Part shown: piece by piece, positions 35,443 to 43,853 of the stretch | Layout of the letters: each line of letters opens with the position of its first letter | Position numbering within the stretch: the first letter of the stretch is position 1 | Position numbers and translations under genes: made by a program | Source of the DNA: Pseudomonas viridiflava | GTDB lineage: Bacteria > Pseudomonadota > Gammaproteobacteria > Pseudomonadales > Pseudomonadaceae | Assembly: GCF_900589395.1 (NCBI RefSeq) | Contig: NZ_UUIS01000073.1 | Coordinates: 82,312-146,311 of the forward strand | DNA length: 64,000 bases | Reading direction: 5' to 3' | Notes under the pieces: model-generated | Databases searched by the model: none | What the model saw: the letters and a program-made list of their open reading frames with translations, nothing else | Told to the model about the DNA's origin: nothing

Positions 35443-38075
35443 GTCAGTGCGACCCTTCAAAAATTTGTTCAGTGTGCGACCAGAGTGGCCTCGCGATCAT
35501 GCCGCTGCGTTATGCCGTCGCCCAGCCCGCGAAAGTGAGTGCGCCCGTTATTAAAGCGCCTTTTGGCGCCGGACTGGACCTCATCCCGCTGCCTGAAGAA
35601 AGCGCAGCGTATACCCTGCGTCAACTGCGTGGCGGTTATCTTTATGTCTTCAATGAAGTGCGCGGCACCTGGCACGGCTACGTAGTGACCGCCGATGCCT
35701 ATCTGCTGGAATACAACATCCATAACAAGACCCCGCCCAATCTTGACGGCGCCAAACCGTGCAGCCGCATGGCGGTGTCGGCCTCGTCGCGGTGCGTGAT
35801 GATTCCCGATGCCCACCTGGCCGGGCGCATCTGGCTGGGTTTCAGCGATACCGCCTGGACCACCCGGGTGTTCAAGCAGAACCGCGTACAGGCCTATCGC
35901 GAGCAGCACATGCGCTGCATTGATATCGGTGCATGGGCCACCCGGGACGGGAAAATCACCGAGTCGCATCTGGCGGCGATGAGCAAGGCCGCAGAATACG
36001 TCGCGGAGTACGCTGTGCCTGAAGAGCATTTCAGAAACGGCATCAGGATCGAACACGAAACCGCCTATCGGCACTCCCCGCAGGACTTCATTAATAGCCA
36101 CGGCGAGCTTGAGGCCTTTTTACAAAGCGCCAAAAAATTTGGCAAAGGCCTGCCACCCGCCATGGTTGCCCTGTACGACCCCGTGGGCATCACGATGGAA
36201 ATCAACCACCTGATCCTCGGCGAAGCCAAAAAATTTGAAGACGCCGAAGACCGCGACTGGAAGAAAACCACCTCGTCAGCCATCGCCGGCCTGCGCCAGA
36301 TGATGGAAGAGGATGCTGTGGCCACAGCGCTGTCCGCCCACCAAGGCGAACGATACGCCACCCTCGACGGCCAGCGTTTGTATCCCGAATGGGATGACGA
36401 GATGCGCGAGCGCAACGAACTGACGTTTGCCACCTTGCCGCCTGCGCAGGAAGAAAAAGTTCGTCGCGAAGCCTGGGCGCGCTACACCGATAACTACAAC
36501 GAAGACGAACGACTGGCGTTCGAGGCCAAGCTTGAGACGGACCTTGAACACTTCATGCAGAAAACAATTACGCCACTGGTCGACGCCTTTATCGGCTGGT
36601 ATTGGAGTGACCGTTTTCGCCACAGCATGGTCGGCAACCACGATCCCGAAGAGTGGGACAGCGGTCTGTGCTACACCCACATCGCCAACCTCTGTCTGAG
36701 CGGCCTGACCGGGCACCAGAAGATCGTCGACAAGCTGCTGGAAGATCTGCGCGGGCATTACAGTGACCTGCACAACGTTACCCTGCGCGCGCTGGTACTC
36801 AACGAGAGTCAGGCCGCCAGCCGCCTGGAAGAGGCCGCCACCGCCGAACTGGCGTTGGGCAATCCGTTTGCATGGCGCAACATCCTCAATGCGTTTGACC
36901 ATGTCGCCAATCTATTGGGCGAAGACCGGGTCAAAGGCGGACTGGCCCTGGCTGCCGGGTTTGCGCACCAGATCTCCGGGGCCATTGTCAGTACCTTGGC
37001 ATCGCCTCTGAAACGGGCCGGTGAAGAGGCACTGGACCTGACCATCCGCTACCGGATGATGGCCGTGCTGGGCATGTTGACGGGCAAACCGATCGTCAGC
37101 CTGCACATCCAGGCTTCGCAAGCGCAAATGGTGCACATCATCAGTGAAAAAGTGGCCTTGATGCAGCCGGGCATCAAGCGCATTGCGTTGCAAAAGCGGA
37201 TCAGCCAGGAACTCCAGGCGCTGGAAAAAGAACCCGGTGTCCGCACCCCGACGGGTGAAAAAAACGCCCGCAAGAAAAAGATCTTCACCTGGCGTTTGAT
37301 GTACGACGAAAGCGTCCTGAGGGCCATGAATACCGATGAGCATGGTCGCATCAAAGGCGAAGCTAGCCTGTTGGTCAGCCAGAGCAAACTGCGCGAGGCC
37401 ATCTCCGATCAGGCTCGGCAATGGCCCACATTCATGAAGCTGGATGTCGGGATGGACGTGGTGGGCGGCATTCTGGATGGGTGGAATGCCGTGATGGCGG
37501 CCAAGCAAATAGAGAAAGAAGGCTGGACGACCAAGTCGGGGGTGAACATGACGGCGGCCTTGTTCAGTCTGACAGGCGCTGGAGCGGATATTGCGCATCG
37601 GGTGTGGAGCAAGTATCCGGTTGAGCAGATGCGGCTGGGGAAGAGCCTCAGGAAGATGGTTGAAGGCAAGGCAGCCAGTATTGGTGGTCTTGAAAAAATA
37701 GCGCGTGTCCTGGGATCCATTGGTGGAATTCTGACTGCGGTCGTTGATGTGATAAGCGCGTTTGAGGCAAAGGCACAAGGTGACGTTCCAATTTATCGAT
37801 TGCGTTTACTTACGGCAGCATTAGGAATCGCTATTGCAATTGCCACACTGCTTAACTTAATGACAGCAGGCATAGCTTTTGTTGCATTTCTAGTCCTTGC
37901 CGGCTTGTCGCTGCTGGGCGAATGGCTTATTAATTTGGTGCGAGATAACAAAATAGAAGCCTGGTTAGGCCAGACCCCCTTTGGCATTGATCGTCCCGAA
38001 AAATTTGAATCACTCACCGCCCAGAATAAAGCATGGCAAAAGCTGATTAACCCGAACAATGGTATGTTCCAATGA
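35439..38075 (+). CDS. VasX-like/BTH_I2691-type T6SS effector, putative pore former
   Basis: An 878-residue putative toxin. The N-terminus (C4, C10, C13 then GLAIMPLRYAVAQPAK and LRQLRGGYLYVFNEVRG) matches the VasX N-terminal region used for VgrG-dependent export. The middle is helical and charged. The C-terminus has hydrophobic segments around 700-725, 755-775 and 787-833 (LLTAALGIAIAIATLLNLMT, then GIAFVAFLVLAGLSLLGEWL), suggesting insertion into the target's inner membrane, as in VasX and colicins. Residues from about 523 on are repeated downstream. The membrane-type neighbour gene is its likely immunity. Pore formation is inferred. Confidence 0.86.
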   Translation: MSQCDPSKICSVCDQSGLAIMPLRYAVAQPAKVSAPVIKAPFGAGLDLIPLPEESAAYTLRQLRGGYLYVFNEVRGTWHGYVVTADAYLLEYNIHNKTPPNLDGAKPCSRMAVSASSRCVMIPDAHLAGRIWLGFSDTAWTTRVFKQNRVQAYREQHMRCIDIGAWATRDGKITESHLAAMSKAAEYVAEYAVPEEHFRNGIRIEHETAYRHSPQDFINSHGELEAFLQSAKKFGKGLPPAMVALYDPVGITMEINHLILGEAKKFEDAEDRDWKKTTSSAIAGLRQMMEEDAVATALSAHQGERYATLDGQRLYPEWDDEMRERNELTFATLPPAQEEKVRREAWARYTDNYNEDERLAFEAKLETDLEHFMQKTITPLVDAFIGWYWSDRFRHSMVGNHDPEEWDSGLCYTHIANLCLSGLTGHQKIVDKLLEDLRGHYSDLHNVTLRALVLNESQAASRLEEAATAELALGNPFAWRNILNAFDHVANLLGEDRVKGGLALAAGFAHQISGAIVSTLASPLKRAGEEALDLTIRYRMMAVLGMLTGKPIVSLHIQASQAQMVHIISEKVALMQPGIKRIALQKRISQELQALEKEPGVRTPTGEKNARKKKIFTWRLMYDESVLRAMNTDEHGRIKGEASLLVSQSKLREAISDQARQWPTFMKLDVGMDVVGGILDGWNAVMAAKQIEKEGWTTKSGVNMTAALFSLTGAGADIAHRVWSKYPVEQMRLGKSLRKMVEGKAASIGGLEKIARVLGSIGGILTAVVDVISAFEAKAQGDVPIYRLRLLTAALGIAIAIATLLNLMTAGIAFVAFLVLAGLSLLGEWLINLVRDNKIEAWLGQTPFGIDRPEKFESLTAQNKAWQKLINPNNGMFQ

Positions 38076-39115
38076 GCGAGTACTCAAGACTGTTCGACGG
38101 ATGGCTTACCCGCTACAAGCTCAATCGACCTCTGAATAAATACGAGCTCGCCAATCGCCTCAACATCGAAAAGCCGATAGATCTGCCACCTCTGGACAAA
38201 GGAATTATCAAACTCAACAGCAACTTCATCGAATACGTTGACCGTTATTTTTTTTGGCGCGGCTGGGCGGCAATGGGGGGGGGACTTGCAGCAAGCACTT
38301 GGCTGTATTTCACATATCTAGCTGGCACCACGATATACGCCCCATTTAACAATGGCAGACACCCAAGTAACGCACTCATCATTGAAGGCTGGATTACAAC
38401 CATATTGCTTGCTTGCTTTTTTATTATCACCTGCATATACACAATAAAAAAAGACTTCCTCTGCTATACACACTACCCCATCCGCCTCAATCGGAAAAAC
38501 CGAAAAGTTTATGTATTTCAGCATAACGGCCCTGCTGGAATACTAGAGACCGACTGGGAGAAAGTCTATTGGATTATAGGCAAAATAAAAGACACCCCAA
38601 ACATGACTTACGACCTGCGCGGCCATATCCTCGACGATGACGGCCTTATTCGCCACACCTTTTCAGTGGGACATTGCAGCAAGAACTGGGTTGAAACATT
38701 GCAGCACTGGGAAATGATCCGACGTTATATGGAAGACTCCCCGGCTGACTTACCATTTCCACCCTTGCGCTTGTTTGTCTGCACAAAGCCCACACTCAGA
38801 AACGCTTTCATCTATCAAGCAATTGCAGTTGACGGATTTAACTCATTGCCATTACTGATATTTGCAAGTAGTTGGGCGTTTTTCCGCTGGATCTCGCAGA
38901 GAACCTGCCGCAAGCCGCAGTGGCCAGCAGACATAGAAGCAGCCTGTCAGATTGACGACGATGATCCCTACCGACAGCCCGAACCTTGGCGGATGGGGGA
39001 AGTTCCCGGCATGACTGAAGAAGATCACCAGAAAGGCACTGAATACACATTGCAGGCAAATGCAACTGCTGCGGTGTATGCACAGGCCCATCCGGAGCCC
39101 CGAGTAAGTGACTGA
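38072..39115 (+). CDS. Immunity protein 1 (DUF6708-like membrane protein)
   Basis: A 347-residue protein overlapping the effector stop by 4 bp, the classic place for an immunity gene. It has hydrophobic segments at about 66-90, 104-128 and 251-270 and the block RNRKVYVF-like (LNRKNRKVYVFQHN) with DWEKVYWIIGK, typical of DUF6708 proteins found beside such effectors. The first half is AT-rich with T8 (38248-38255) and G9 (38275-38283) runs. From 38552 on the DNA is almost identical to the second immunity gene, while the first half differs. Immunity function is inferred from position and topology. Confidence 0.8.
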   Translation: MSEYSRLFDGWLTRYKLNRPLNKYELANRLNIEKPIDLPPLDKGIIKLNSNFIEYVDRYFFWRGWAAMGGGLAASTWLYFTYLAGTTIYAPFNNGRHPSNALIIEGWITTILLACFFIITCIYTIKKDFLCYTHYPIRLNRKNRKVYVFQHNGPAGILETDWEKVYWIIGKIKDTPNMTYDLRGHILDDDGLIRHTFSVGHCSKNWVETLQHWEMIRRYMEDSPADLPFPPLRLFVCTKPTLRNAFIYQAIAVDGFNSLPLLIFASSWAFFRWISQRTCRKPQWPADIEAACQIDDDDPYRQPEPWRMGEVPGMTEEDHQKGTEYTLQANATAAVYAQAHPEPRVSD

Positions 39116-39314
39116 GTTCCAGCAGAGTCCGGCCCTGAAACGGGCCGGTGAAGAGGCACTGGACCTGACCATCCGCTACCGGATGATGGCCGTGCTGGGC
39201 ATGTTGACGGGCAACCCGATCGTCAGCCTGCAAATCCAGGCTTCGCAAGCGCAAATGGTGCACATCATCAGTGAAGTGGCCTTGATGCAGCCGGGCATCA
39301 AGCGCATTGCGTTG
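38552..39314 (+). repeat. Segmental duplication, left copy (immunity 3' half plus effector-tail 5' part)
   Basis: This ~763-bp stretch matches 40187-40952 nearly base for base with an offset of 1635 bp, or 1638 after a 3-bp deletion in this copy's effector tail. It spans the 3' half of the immunity gene and the beginning of the orphan effector tail. The sharp boundary is at GACTGGGAGAAAGTCTATTG. Confidence 0.92.
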
Positions 39315-39713
39315 CAAAAGAGGATCAGTCAGGAACTCCAGGCGCTGGAAAAAGAACCCGGTGGATTTCTGACTGCGGTCGTTGATGTGATAAGCGCGTT
39401 TGAGGCAAAGGCACAAGGTGACGTTCCAATTTATCGATTGCGTTTACTTACGGCAGCATTAGGAATCGCTATTGCAATTGTCACACGGCTTAACTTAATG
39501 ACAGCAGGCATAGCTTTTATTGCACTTCTAGTCCTTGCCGGCTTGTCGCTGCTGGGCGAACGGCTTATTAATTTGGTGCGAGATAACAAAATAGAAGTCT
39601 GGTTAGGCCAGACCCCCTTTGGTATTGATCGTCCCGAAAAGTTCGAATCAATAGTCGTACAGAGCGAAGCGTGGCAAAAGCTTTTCAACCTGAAAATCGG
39701 AGCACTTCAATGA
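39108..39713 (+). CDS. Orphan effector C-terminal module with internal deletion
   Basis: A 201-residue ORF starting with GTG inside the immunity stop. After a short unique start (TEFQQSPA) it matches effector residues from about 523 (LKRAGEEALDLTIRYRMM) to about 600 (ALEKEPG). It then jumps to about residue 762 (GGILTAVVDVISAF in the full copy, GFLTAVVDV here) and continues to the C-terminus. The 486-bp gap is in frame, with GGTG at both ends in the full gene. The VasX-like export region is absent, so it is either a non-secreted remnant or a recombination reserve. Confidence 0.85.
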   Translation: MTEFQQSPALKRAGEEALDLTIRYRMMAVLGMLTGNPIVSLQIQASQAQMVHIISEVALMQPGIKRIALQKRISQELQALEKEPGGFLTAVVDVISAFEAKAQGDVPIYRLRLLTAALGIAIAIVTRLNLMTAGIAFIALLVLAGLSLLGERLINLVRDNKIEVWLGQTPFGIDRPEKFESIVVQSEAWQKLFNLKIGALQ

Positions 39714-40750
39714 GTGAGTACTCAAGACTATTTGACGGCTGGGTGACCCGTTACAAACTTAATCGACCGCTGAATAAATACGAGCTTCATAATCGCCTCA
39801 GCGTCAAAAAACCAGTAGAGCTGCCGCCTTTGGACAAGGGAATTATTAAACTCAATAGCAGCTTCATGGAATATGTGGATCGTTATTTTTTCTGGCGTGG
39901 CTGGGCAGCAATGAGTGGAGGCATTGCTGGGGGTCCAATGCTATTTTTCACATTATTATTCGGATTGACGATATACACCCCACCGAATAGCGGCATCATG
40001 TCCGTGGAGCATGTTTTAGCCGGTTGGTTTGCAACCATTTCATATGGCTCGATGGTCGTCTGGATATATTTTCTGGCAATAAGGCGGGATTTTTTCTGCC
40101 ACACTCATTACCCCATTCGATTCAATCGAAAAAATCGAAAGGTCTACATATTTCAACGTAAAAGCCTTGGCGGAATATTAGAGGCTGACTGGGAGAAAGT
40201 CTATTGGATTATAGGCAAAATAAAAGACACCCCAAACATGACTTACGACCTGCGCGGCCATATCCTCGACGATGAGGGCCTTATTCGCCACACCTTTTCA
40301 GTGGGACATTGCAGCAAGAACTGGGTTGAAACATTGCAGCACTGGGAAATGATCCGACGTTATATGGAAGACTCCCCGGCTGACTTACCATTCCCACCCT
40401 TGCGCTTGTTTGTCTGCACAAAGCCCACACTCAGAAACGCTTTCATCTATCAAGCAATTGCAGTTGACGGATTTAAATCATTGCCATTACTGATATTTGC
40501 AAGTAGCTGGGCGTTTTTCCGCTGGATCTCGCAGAGAACCTGCCGCAAGCCGCAGTGGCCCGCAGACATAGAAGCAGCCTGTCAGATTGACGACGATGAT
40601 CCCTACCGACAGCCCGAACCTTGGCGGATGGGGGAAGTTCCCGGCATGACCGAAGAAGATCACCAGAAAGGCACTGAATACACATTGCAGGCAAATGCAA
40701 CTGCTGCGGTGCATGCACAGGCCCATCCGGAGCCCCGAGTAAGTGACTGA
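39710..40750 (+). CDS. Immunity protein 2 (DUF6708-like, paralogue)
   Basis: A 346-residue paralogue of the protein at 38072. I chose ATG 39710 (MSEYSRLFDGW), which overlaps the orphan module stop by 4 bp. Residues 1-65 are similar to the first copy. The membrane region at about 66-130 is different (GIAGGPMLFFTLLFGLTIYT, later SYGSMVVWIYFLAIRRDF). From DWEKVYWIIGKIKD to the end the two proteins are almost identical. The pattern suggests specificity diverging in the membrane part while the 3' part is kept uniform. It is probably an immunity gene for a variant effector tail. Confidence 0.8.
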   Translation: MSEYSRLFDGWVTRYKLNRPLNKYELHNRLSVKKPVELPPLDKGIIKLNSSFMEYVDRYFFWRGWAAMSGGIAGGPMLFFTLLFGLTIYTPPNSGIMSVEHVLAGWFATISYGSMVVWIYFLAIRRDFFCHTHYPIRFNRKNRKVYIFQRKSLGGILEADWEKVYWIIGKIKDTPNMTYDLRGHILDDEGLIRHTFSVGHCSKNWVETLQHWEMIRRYMEDSPADLPFPPLRLFVCTKPTLRNAFIYQAIAVDGFKSLPLLIFASSWAFFRWISQRTCRKPQWPADIEAACQIDDDDPYRQPEPWRMGEVPGMTEEDHQKGTEYTLQANATAAVHAQAHPEPRVSD

Positions 40751-40952
40751 GTTCCAGCAGAGTCCGGCCCTGAAACGGGCCGGTGAAGAGGCACTGGACC
40801 TGACCATCCGCTACCGGATGATGGGCGTGCTGGGCATGTTGACGGGCAAACCGATCGTCGGCCTGAAAATCCAGGCTTCGCAAGCGCAAATGGTGCACAT
40901 CATCAGTGAAAAAGTGGCCTTGATGCAGCCGGGCATCAAGCGCATTGCGTTG
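40187..40952 (+). repeat. Segmental duplication, right copy
   Basis: Counterpart of 38552-39314. It ends where GCGTTG is followed by REP sequence (CCCCGACTGTGGGAGGCGGC) instead of the CAAAAG continuation present in both other copies. Confidence 0.92.
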
Positions 40953-40985
40953 CCCCGACTGTGGGAGGCGGCTTGCCGGCGATAG
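40743..40985 (+). pseudogene. Third effector-tail fragment, truncated by a REP
   Basis: Eighty codons start with GTG in the stop of immunity gene 2. The first ~70 match the orphan module and the full effector (LKRAGEEALDLTIRYRMM to GIKRIAL). The frame then runs into REP-type DNA and stops, encoding PRLWEAACRR. All hydrophobic C-terminal segments are missing, so a functional toxin is unlikely. Confidence 0.85.
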
Positions 40986-41060
40986 CGATGGGACAGGCGC
41001 AGCAGATGTGTGGACCTTGCTGGCCTCATAGCGGGCAGAGCGCCCTTCTACCTGTTCGGC
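40953..41060. repeat. REP element at the end of the T6SS island
   Basis: CCCCGACTGTGGGAGGCGGC and TTGCCGGCGATAGCGATGGG form a standard REP, followed by GCGCAGCAGATGTGTGGACC and GCGGGCAGAGCGCCCTTCTA, which resembles the unit found before vgrG (GCAGCAGGTGTGTTGGCC). The T6SS cluster is therefore flanked by related REP sequence on both sides. Confidence 0.75.
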
Positions 41061-41088
41061 ATTCGACGAAGACTGATCGGCATTAGTC

Positions 41089-42204
41089 TTAGGCGTCGGT
41101 AAAGCGCTGCAGCTGCATTTCCTGCAACCGGCTCAGGGTGCGGCGGAAGGGAAATTCCAGGTAGCCCTGGGTGTAGAGCTGGTCCATCGGTGTCTGCGCC
41201 TCGATGTACAGCGGGATGCGCCGGTCGTAGCACTCGTCGACCAAGGCGATGAAGCGCCGCACGCTGTCATCCTTGGGCGACAGTTGCGGCAGCTCGCGGT
41301 CACCGGCCTTGACCTGCTCGACCCCGTCCTCGGTGCCGCGAGCGATCTTCGCCTCACGCTGCACCGCACTCAGGGCCGGCACCTCACTGATCAGCACCAC
41401 GGCAAAGCGGTCGCACAGGGCGATAAAGTCCATGGCTGCCAGTGGTTGCTCGCACAGGTCGCGGTAGCGGCACCACAGCACAGTGTCGGTGTGCTGCACC
41501 ACGTTGATGCTGCGATGGCCGAGCATCACCTGGGTGTCATGGGCCGGCTGGCCGCCGGTCAGTGCCTGGAAAATCTCGCCCAGCGCGCTGTCTTTGGCGC
41601 CCGGTTCCTTGACCCAATAGCGTTGCAACAGTTGCCCCGGGTGCAGGCGGTGATCTTCACCGCCGTCGACCTCGACCACCTGCATGTAGCGCTCGATGGC
41701 CGCAATCGCCGGCAAGAAGCGCTCGCGGTTATGGCCATGGCTGTACAGCTGGGGCGGCGGGATGTTGGAGGTGCAGACCAGCACCACGCCTTCTTCGAAC
41801 ATGGTTTGCAGCAGGCCACCGAGGATCACCGCATCGCCGATGTCAGTGACGAACAGCTCATCGAAACACAGCACCCGCACCTCGACCGCCAGCTCACGGG
41901 CAATGGTCGCCAGCGGCTGGGCGGTGCCGGTCAATTCGAACATGCGCTTGTGCACCCAGCGCATGAAGTGATGAAAATGCTGGCGCCGTGCGGGCACCTG
42001 CAGGCTGTCGTAGAAGCGGTCCATCAGCCAGGTCTTGCCGCGCCCGACCGGCCCCCACAAGTAGATGCCCCGTGGCGTGCCCTGCCCGGCCAGGGCCTGC
42101 CAGCAGCGCTGCAACTGCTCGGCCGCCTCGCGTTGCGACGCATCAAGCTGGAAGCCGTTCTGCAGGGCGTGTTCGTAGGCTTGCAAAGGGGGCAACGGGG
42201 TCAT
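41089..42204 (-). CDS. zapE: ZapE/AFG1-like ATPase
   Basis: A 371-residue AFG1-type P-loop ATPase; ZapE associates with the Z ring and helps constriction under stress. The Walker A motif is GPVGRGKTWLMDRF (about residues 50-63), Walker B is VLCFDELFVTDIGDA, and a sensor region TSNIPPPQLYSHGHNRERFL follows. Pseudomonas usually has two AFG1-like genes, so this may be the second paralogue rather than the main zapE. The ATG at 42204 follows AGGAG. It is 20 bp downstream of the SulP gene on the same strand. Confidence 0.85.
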   Translation of the reverse strand: MTPLPPLQAYEHALQNGFQLDASQREAAEQLQRCWQALAGQGTPRGIYLWGPVGRGKTWLMDRFYDSLQVPARRQHFHHFMRWVHKRMFELTGTAQPLATIARELAVEVRVLCFDELFVTDIGDAVILGGLLQTMFEEGVVLVCTSNIPPPQLYSHGHNRERFLPAIAAIERYMQVVEVDGGEDHRLHPGQLLQRYWVKEPGAKDSALGEIFQALTGGQPAHDTQVMLGHRSINVVQHTDTVLWCRYRDLCEQPLAAMDFIALCDRFAVVLISEVPALSAVQREAKIARGTEDGVEQVKAGDRELPQLSPKDDSVRRFIALVDECYDRRIPLYIEAQTPMDQLYTQGYLEFPFRRTLSRLQEMQLQRFTDA

Positions 42205-42224
42205 CGGTCACACTCCTCGTAGAG

Positions 42225-43667
42225 TCAATGCTGCACGCCCGCCCGGCGCAGCATGCTGCGGCAACGCTCGGACAAGTGCACCACGCGCAGGTGTTTGCCG
42301 GCTTTTTCATAGCGCTCGCGCAGGGTCTTGAGCGCGGCGATGGCCGAGTAGTCGACAAAGCTCAGGTGCGCGCAGTCCAGGGTCACCTGGTCGGGGTCCT
42401 GCTGCGGCGAGAACTGCTCGAGAAAGCGGGTGGTCGAGGCAAAGAACAGCGTGCCGCGCACCTGGTAGACCTTGCCCTGTGCGTCTGTTTCGTGGATGTC
42501 GGTGTACAGGTCGCGGGCGTGTTTCCAGGCAAAGTCCAGGGCCGCGACGATGACGCCGAACAAGACCGCCATCGCCAGGTCGGTCAGTACTGTGACCACG
42601 GTCACCGCCACGATGGCCAGCATGTCGCTGGTCGGCACCTTACGCAAGATCCGCAGCGACGCCCAGGCGAAGGTCTGCTGGGCGACCACGAACATCACCC
42701 CGACCAGCGCGGCCAGCGGAATGCGCTCGATCAACGGCGCCAGGAACAGGATGAACATCAGGATCATGACCCCGGCCACCACCCCCGATAGCCGTCCGCG
42801 ACCGCCGGAGTTCAGGTTGATCACGGTCTGGCCGATCATCGCGCAACCGCCCATGCCCCCGAACACTCCGGACACCATGTTGGCCGCGCCCAGCGCCACG
42901 CATTCGCGGTCCGGAAAGCCGCGACTCTCGGTGATTTCATCGGTGAGGTTCAGGGTCAGCAGGGTTTCCAGCAGGCCGACCATGGCCATCACCACTGCAT
43001 AGGGCGCGACGATGTACAGGGTTTCCAGGGTCCACGGCACCTGGGGCCAGGTAAAGTCCGGCAGGCCACCGGCGATGTGGGCCATGTCGCCCAGGGTGCG
43101 GGTCGGCAGGTCGAGCAGGTACACCGCAAGCCCCACGCCAAGAATCGCCACCAGCGCCGGTGGCGTGGCGCGGGTCAGGCGCGGCAGCAGGTAGACGATG
43201 GCCATGGTCACCGCCACCAGCCCCAGCATGATGTACAGCGCCTGGCCGCTCAGCCAGATGTCGTCATGCTGGAAGTGCTCCAGCTGGGCCATGGCAATGA
43301 CGATGGCCAGGCCGTTGACGAAGCCGAGCATCACCGGATACGGCACCAGTCGCACCAGCTTGCCCAGGCGCAACAGACCGAACAGGACCATCAACGCGCC
43401 GCTGAGCAAGACCGTGGCCAGCAGGTATTGCACGCCGTGCTCGACCACCAGCGCGACGATGACCACCGCCATGGAGCCGGCCGCGCCGGAGATCATCCCC
43501 GGCCGGCCGCCGAACAGCGCGGTCAGGGTGCAGATGATGAAGGCGCCGTACAGGCCCATCAGCGGGTTGAGGTGGGCGACCAGGGCAAAAGCGATGCACT
43601 CGGGCACCAGCGCAAAGGACGTGGTCAGTCCGGCCAGGACATCAGCGCGAATACGTTTGGGTTTCAT
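42225..43667 (-). CDS. SulP-family anion transporter with STAS domain
   Basis: A 480-residue inner-membrane transporter of the SulP/SLC26 family, which includes sulfate, bicarbonate and dicarboxylate carriers. About 12 membrane segments cover residues 10-390 (LVPECIAFALVAHLNPLMGL is the family signature region; FGGMGGCAMIGQTVINLNSG is also conserved). A C-terminal STAS domain occupies about 395-480 (GTLFFASTTRFLEQF, DCAHLSFVDYSAI). ATG 43667 was chosen over the preceding TTG. The substrate cannot be told from sequence; no carbonic anhydrase gene is adjacent. Confidence 0.92.
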   Translation of the reverse strand: MKPKRIRADVLAGLTTSFALVPECIAFALVAHLNPLMGLYGAFIICTLTALFGGRPGMISGAAGSMAVVIVALVVEHGVQYLLATVLLSGALMVLFGLLRLGKLVRLVPYPVMLGFVNGLAIVIAMAQLEHFQHDDIWLSGQALYIMLGLVAVTMAIVYLLPRLTRATPPALVAILGVGLAVYLLDLPTRTLGDMAHIAGGLPDFTWPQVPWTLETLYIVAPYAVVMAMVGLLETLLTLNLTDEITESRGFPDRECVALGAANMVSGVFGGMGGCAMIGQTVINLNSGGRGRLSGVVAGVMILMFILFLAPLIERIPLAALVGVMFVVAQQTFAWASLRILRKVPTSDMLAIVAVTVVTVLTDLAMAVLFGVIVAALDFAWKHARDLYTDIHETDAQGKVYQVRGTLFFASTTRFLEQFSPQQDPDQVTLDCAHLSFVDYSAIAALKTLRERYEKAGKHLRVVHLSERCRSMLRRAGVQH

Positions 43668-43853
43668 CAATCACCAGGCAACCTGTGCAGCCGGACAACG
43701 GCGCAAAAGGCTGGCATGTTACGCAATGCCGTGGAAGGCGGCCAGCCACACGATGCGCCGATACGCAAGGCAACATTTTGTGACTGAATGTTTATTGAGC
43801 CCTGCCGGGCAATCCGTAGGGTCACGCCTTTGACAAGGACCGGAATCATCTGA

